Of a stretch of DNA of 6,637 bases, positions 4,070 through 6,637 are shown one piece after another. Positions within the stretch are counted from its first letter, which is position 1. Each line of letters opens with the position of its first letter. The stretch comes from Fimbriimonadaceae bacterium (lineage in GTDB: Bacteria > Armatimonadota > Fimbriimonadia > Fimbriimonadales > Fimbriimonadaceae): the NCBI GenBank assembly GCA_025451715.1, contig JANWJY010000105.1, positions 1 to 6,637 on the forward strand, written 5' to 3'. Below the pieces are notes generated by a model, which saw only the letters and a program-made list of their open reading frames with translations, was not told the origin of the DNA and ran no database searches. Both the position numbers and the translations under genes were made by a program.

Positions 4070-4654
4070 ATGGTGAAAAAGGACTACAACATCGACGTGC
4101 TGAGGCTGCTCGACAACCTGAGCAACTTGGCCGAGAAGCCGCGGTCGTTCATCGGGCTCACGCTGGGCTACAACCGCCAGGAGTTCCAGATCCAGATCGA
4201 CCGCATCAAGGGCTCACTCCCGCGCGACGTCAAGGACGCCTCGAACCTTCTCCGCGAGACCGAGCGGGTGATGGAGGCCGCCGACGACGAGGCCAACCGC
4301 ATCATCGACCAGGGCCGCCGCGAGGCTGCGAAGTCGATCGAAGAGGCGAGCCAGGAGGCGGCGCGGATCCTCGAGCACGCCCGCATCACACAGATTCAGA
4401 TGGTCAGCGAGGCGGAAGTGCTCAAGCTGGCAAAGGCGCAGTCAGAAGAGCTGCGGAGGTCGGCAGAGAACGACGCCGCGCAGCTAAGGCGCGAGGCCGA
4501 CCGCTTCGCCTACGACACGCTCGACAACCTCGAGGCCGTCGTGAGCAAGGTCATGAGCACGGTCGAGCGCGGTCGCGCAGAGCTAGACCGCCCAAAAGCC
4601 CCGCAGAGCCCGGTCGTCAAGGCGATGACTGAGCGCGAAAGCGCAACGGTCTAA
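4070..4654 (+). CDS. Coiled-coil protein, SepIVA/DivIVA-like (coaD-linked family), 194 aa
   Basis: The N-terminal region (about 7-60) has the pattern IDVLRLLDNLSNLAEKPRSF...LGYNRQEFQIQIDRIKGSLPRDVKDA. This matches a family encoded next to coaD in actinobacteria, Chloroflexi and relatives, often labelled ATPase subunit-like or DivIVA-like. Residues from about 60 to 150 form a long charged Ala/Glu/Arg-rich coiled coil of the V-type ATPase subunit E/H style. A further helix, FAYDTLDNLEAVVSKVMSTVERGRAEL, is followed by a disordered Pro-containing tail. There are no membrane segments or catalytic motifs. By family resemblance a scaffold role in cell division or envelope growth is likely, but this is inference; it is not an ATPase by motif. 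ATG 4070 is preferred over 4040 because of the promoter and AGGA placement. crcB follows after four bases. Confidence 0.88.
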   Translation: MVKKDYNIDVLRLLDNLSNLAEKPRSFIGLTLGYNRQEFQIQIDRIKGSLPRDVKDASNLLRETERVMEAADDEANRIIDQGRREAAKSIEEASQEAARILEHARITQIQMVSEAEVLKLAKAQSEELRRSAENDAAQLRREADRFAYDTLDNLEAVVSKVMSTVERGRAELDRPKAPQSPVVKAMTERESATV

Positions 4655-4658
4655 CGCC

Positions 4659-5027
4659 GTGATCGGCGCGCTCGCGGTGGCGGTCGGTGGTGCGTGCGGC
4701 GCGCTGCTGCGGTACTTCGCCGGGCTCTGGCTTAACCGCGCCGATTTTCCTTATGGCACGCTCGCCGTCAACCTCGTCGGCTCCTTCTTGATCGGCTTCC
4801 TGGTGCTTTACGCCGCAAAGCAAAAATGGGCAGAGCCGACGACGCTCTTCGCCGTGACCGGCGTTCTCGGCGGGTTTACGACCTTTTCGGCGTTCAGTTT
4901 TGAAAACCTGGAGATGGTACAGGACGGGAAGCTGGGAATGGCCTTCGGCTACGCCGTTGGCACCGTCGTGCTCGGCCTGGCCCTAGCCTGGTGCGGGTTC
5001 GCCCTGGCCCAGAAGATCACGGGCTGA
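4659..5027 (+). CDS. crcB: Fluoride channel CrcB/Fluc, 122 aa
   Basis: CrcB/Fluc proteins are small dual-topology dimeric channels that export fluoride across the inner membrane. The 122-aa length, four hydrophobic segments (about 1-20, 33-53, 62-82, 93-118) and motifs fit the family: GGACGALLRY (10-19), PYGTLAVNLVGSFLIG (31-46, pore Asn38), and GVLGGFTTFSAFSFEN (68-83) with the paired phenylalanines Phe76 and Phe79. The start is GTG 4659, four bases after the previous stop, with no Shine-Dalgarno, so it is probably translated by coupling. A short GCGC-GAAA-GCGC hairpin (4633-4644) lies just upstream. There is no room for a fluoride riboswitch. Single-gene crcB is usual for homodimeric forms. 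Confidence 0.96.
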   Translation: MIGALAVAVGGACGALLRYFAGLWLNRADFPYGTLAVNLVGSFLIGFLVLYAAKQKWAEPTTLFAVTGVLGGFTTFSAFSFENLEMVQDGKLGMAFGYAVGTVVLGLALAWCGFALAQKITG

Positions 5028-5033
5028 TCGTTC

Positions 5034-5039
5034 TAAAAT
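5034..5039 (+). promoter_or_regulatory. -10 hexamer TAAAAT for argG
   Basis: TAAAAT lies between crcB and argG and ends nine bases before ATG 5049. It predicts a leader of only two or three bases. There is no Shine-Dalgarno before argG, which fits leaderless-type initiation. Confidence 0.5.
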
Positions 5040-5048
5040 AGCCCTCTG

Positions 5049-6236
5049 ATGGGCAAAGCGCTGATCGTCTACTCCGGTGGCCTGGACACGACCGTGTGCA
5101 TCCCGCTCATGCGCGAGCAGGGGTTCGGCGAGATCGTGACGGTCACAGTGGACGTCGGCCAGCCCGCCGAGGACATCGCCCAGGCCGCCGAACGCGCGAA
5201 GATCCTGGGCTGCGAGCACTTTACGCTCGACGTGAAGGACGAGTTTGCGCGCGAGTACTGCATGCCCGCAGTGCACGCGAACGCCGACTACTTTGGTTAT
5301 CCGCTCAGCACCGCCATCGCGCGCCCATTGATCGCCAAAAGGGCTGCGTTGAAAGGTCTCGAAGTCGGCTGCGACGCGTTCGTGCACGGATGCACAGGAA
5401 AGGGCAACGACCAGTTTCGCATCGAGCACGGCCTCAAGATGTTCGCCGGTGACCTGCCCGTGATCGCGCCCGTGCGCGAAAGAAACCTGACGCGCACGTG
5501 GGAGATCGAGTACGCCGAGAAGAACAACGTGCCGATTGGGCAGAGCAAGCACAAGATCTGGTCGATCGACGAGAACGTGTGGGGACGGTCGATCGAAGGC
5601 GGCCGCCTTGAAGACCCGACGTACCAGCCTCCTGAAGAGATCTTCCAGTGGACATCTTCAGTCGAAGACGCGCCGAACACGCCCGAAGAGATCGAGATCG
5701 CGTTCGAGAACGGGAACCCTGTCGCTATCAACGGCGAAGGGATGACGCCCCTTGCGATAGTCGTGCGCGTGAACGAGATAGCGGGCCGGCACGGCGTCGG
5801 TCGCATCGACATCATGGAAGACCGCATGATCGGTCTCAAAGTGCGCGAGAACTACGAGTGTCCGGGATCGACCCTGCTGATCGCCGCGCACCGTGCCTTA
5901 GAAGCGCTCGTGACCACGCACGCGGAAAGGGCGTTCAAACTACAGGTCGACCAACAGTGGGCCGAGATGGCGTACCGCGGGCTTTGGTGGGAGCCGTTCA
6001 TGGATGACCTCAACGCGTTCATCGGGTCCGTGCAGTCGCGCGTTTCCGGATGGGTGAAGCTGCGATTGTACAAAGGCGGCCTCCAAGTGACTTCAAGAGG
6101 CTCCGACTGGGCGCTGTACAGCGAGGCCGCGGCGAGTTTTGACGACGTGCAAGTGCTCGAACAGAGCAAGATGACGGGAATGGTGCAGACACACGGCATG
6201 GAGAGCCTCCTGTACGCCAAACTGAGGAAGCGATGA
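5049..6236 (+). CDS. argG: Argininosuccinate synthase (ArgG), 395 aa
   Basis: ArgG joins citrulline and aspartate using ATP to make argininosuccinate, the step before ArgH in arginine synthesis, in the cytoplasm. The protein is full length for the bacterial family. Landmarks are the N-type PP-loop YSGGLDTT (8-15), the nucleotide and substrate region YPLSTAIARPLIAK (84-97), the signature GCTGKGNDQFR (114-124), and SIDENVWGRSIEGG followed by RLEDP (172-190). The C-terminal part with YECPGSTLL and the end YAKLRKR is also typical. No key residue is missing. It starts 21 bases after crcB and has its own -10 element. Its TGA overlaps the start of the carbonic anhydrase gene, so those two are probably cotranscribed. 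Confidence 0.98.
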   Translation: MGKALIVYSGGLDTTVCIPLMREQGFGEIVTVTVDVGQPAEDIAQAAERAKILGCEHFTLDVKDEFAREYCMPAVHANADYFGYPLSTAIARPLIAKRAALKGLEVGCDAFVHGCTGKGNDQFRIEHGLKMFAGDLPVIAPVRERNLTRTWEIEYAEKNNVPIGQSKHKIWSIDENVWGRSIEGGRLEDPTYQPPEEIFQWTSSVEDAPNTPEEIEIAFENGNPVAINGEGMTPLAIVVRVNEIAGRHGVGRIDIMEDRMIGLKVRENYECPGSTLLIAAHRALEALVTTHAERAFKLQVDQQWAEMAYRGLWWEPFMDDLNAFIGSVQSRVSGWVKLRLYKGGLQVTSRGSDWALYSEAAASFDDVQVLEQSKMTGMVQTHGMESLLYAKLRKR

Positions 6237-6637
6237 TGGCCACCGCTTCCCGCGCGCTCGAGACGCTCCTTGCAGGCAACGAGCGGTTCCGCACCGCCAA
6301 CGGCACTCCGTACCGTTACACCGCCAAAGACCTCGCGCACCTGGCCGACACGCAGTCGACGATCGCCGCGATCCTGACGTGCAGCGACAGCCGCGTCGCG
6401 CCCGAGGTCGTGTTCGACCAGCCGCTTGGCACGGTGTTCGCCGCGCGCACGCCCGGAAACGTCAGCGCGGACTCGGTCAAGTGGATGATCGACATCGCGG
6501 TCGAGACGCTCGGCGTGCCCTTGTTCCTCGTCGTCGGCCACACGGGCTGTCTCGCAGTCGGGCAGGTCGTGCACGGTGAGCTGACCGGCCCCGGCGGCGC
6601 GCGTTGCGCCCAGGTAAAACCCGCGGTGGTGATGGGC
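6233..6637 (+). CDS. Beta-class carbonic anhydrase (5' part; runs off the window)
   Basis: The enzyme interconverts CO2 and bicarbonate with a zinc ion. The visible 135 residues start MMATASRALETLLAGNERFR and contain CSDSR (50-54) and GHTGC (102-106), giving the beta-class zinc ligands Cys50, His103 and Cys106, with the Asp52-Arg54 dyad. Two motifs differ from the usual form: the stretch normally like RNAGN reads RTPGN (72-76), and the residue after the last ligand Cys, usually Gly, is Leu107. The start is ATG 6233, overlapping the argG stop as ATGA, or ATG 6236 directly after it. Coupling to argG suggests bicarbonate supply for carbamoyl phosphate used in arginine synthesis (inference). The C-terminal end is missing because the window stops. 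Confidence 0.95.
   Translation, partial: MMATASRALETLLAGNERFRTANGTPYRYTAKDLAHLADTQSTIAAILTCSDSRVAPEVVFDQPLGTVFAARTPGNVSADSVKWMIDIAVETLGVPLFLVVGHTGCLAVGQVVHGELTGPGGARCAQVKPAVVMG

Noticed and set aside
5028..5048. Fluoride or arginine riboswitch near crcB/argG
   Set aside because: Only 4 bases precede crcB and 21 bases precede argG, too little for an aptamer.

Overview
The window is GC-rich bacterial DNA with tightly packed genes. No gene here fixes the organism. The coaD/coiled-coil pairing (seen in several Gram-positive-related and deep-branching phyla), very short mRNA leaders and GC-rich codons suggest a Terrabacteria-type lineage, perhaps Armatimonadota. That placement is inference with low confidence.

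Left part (1-1582). The last codons of an unidentified gene are followed by two strong inverted repeats: a C/G-rich hairpin of a common intergenic-repeat type, and an 8-bp palindrome. Next come a 125-aa phage-virion-like beta protein, a GC-rich hairpin, and an overlapping pair: an 89-aa degenerate, truncated response-regulator receiver followed by a 150-aa protein with one N-terminal membrane anchor. A 53-aa Cys/His putative zinc protein closes this block.

Middle (1583-3449). A minus-strand regulator carries an N-terminal LuxR-type HTH followed by two PAS-like domains. It is divergent from a tandem duplication. Each unit of about 446 bp holds an upstream region with an identical 18-bp dyad and a 76-aa gene of unrecognised family. 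The two proteins match at 51 of their first 62 residues, then their C-terminal tails diverge completely. This is the best candidate here for something undescribed.

Right part (3518-6637). This is a housekeeping run on the plus strand: coaD (phosphopantetheine adenylyltransferase, CoA synthesis), a SepIVA/DivIVA-like coiled-coil protein, crcB (fluoride channel), argG (argininosuccinate synthase), and a beta-carbonic anhydrase that overlaps argG by ATGA and runs off the window. Carbonic anhydrase could supply bicarbonate for carbamoyl phosphate and so for arginine synthesis.

Several genes have a -10-like hexamer only 6-9 bases before the start codon, which implies leaderless or nearly leaderless transcripts. 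Others have ordinary leaders with Shine-Dalgarno sequences.
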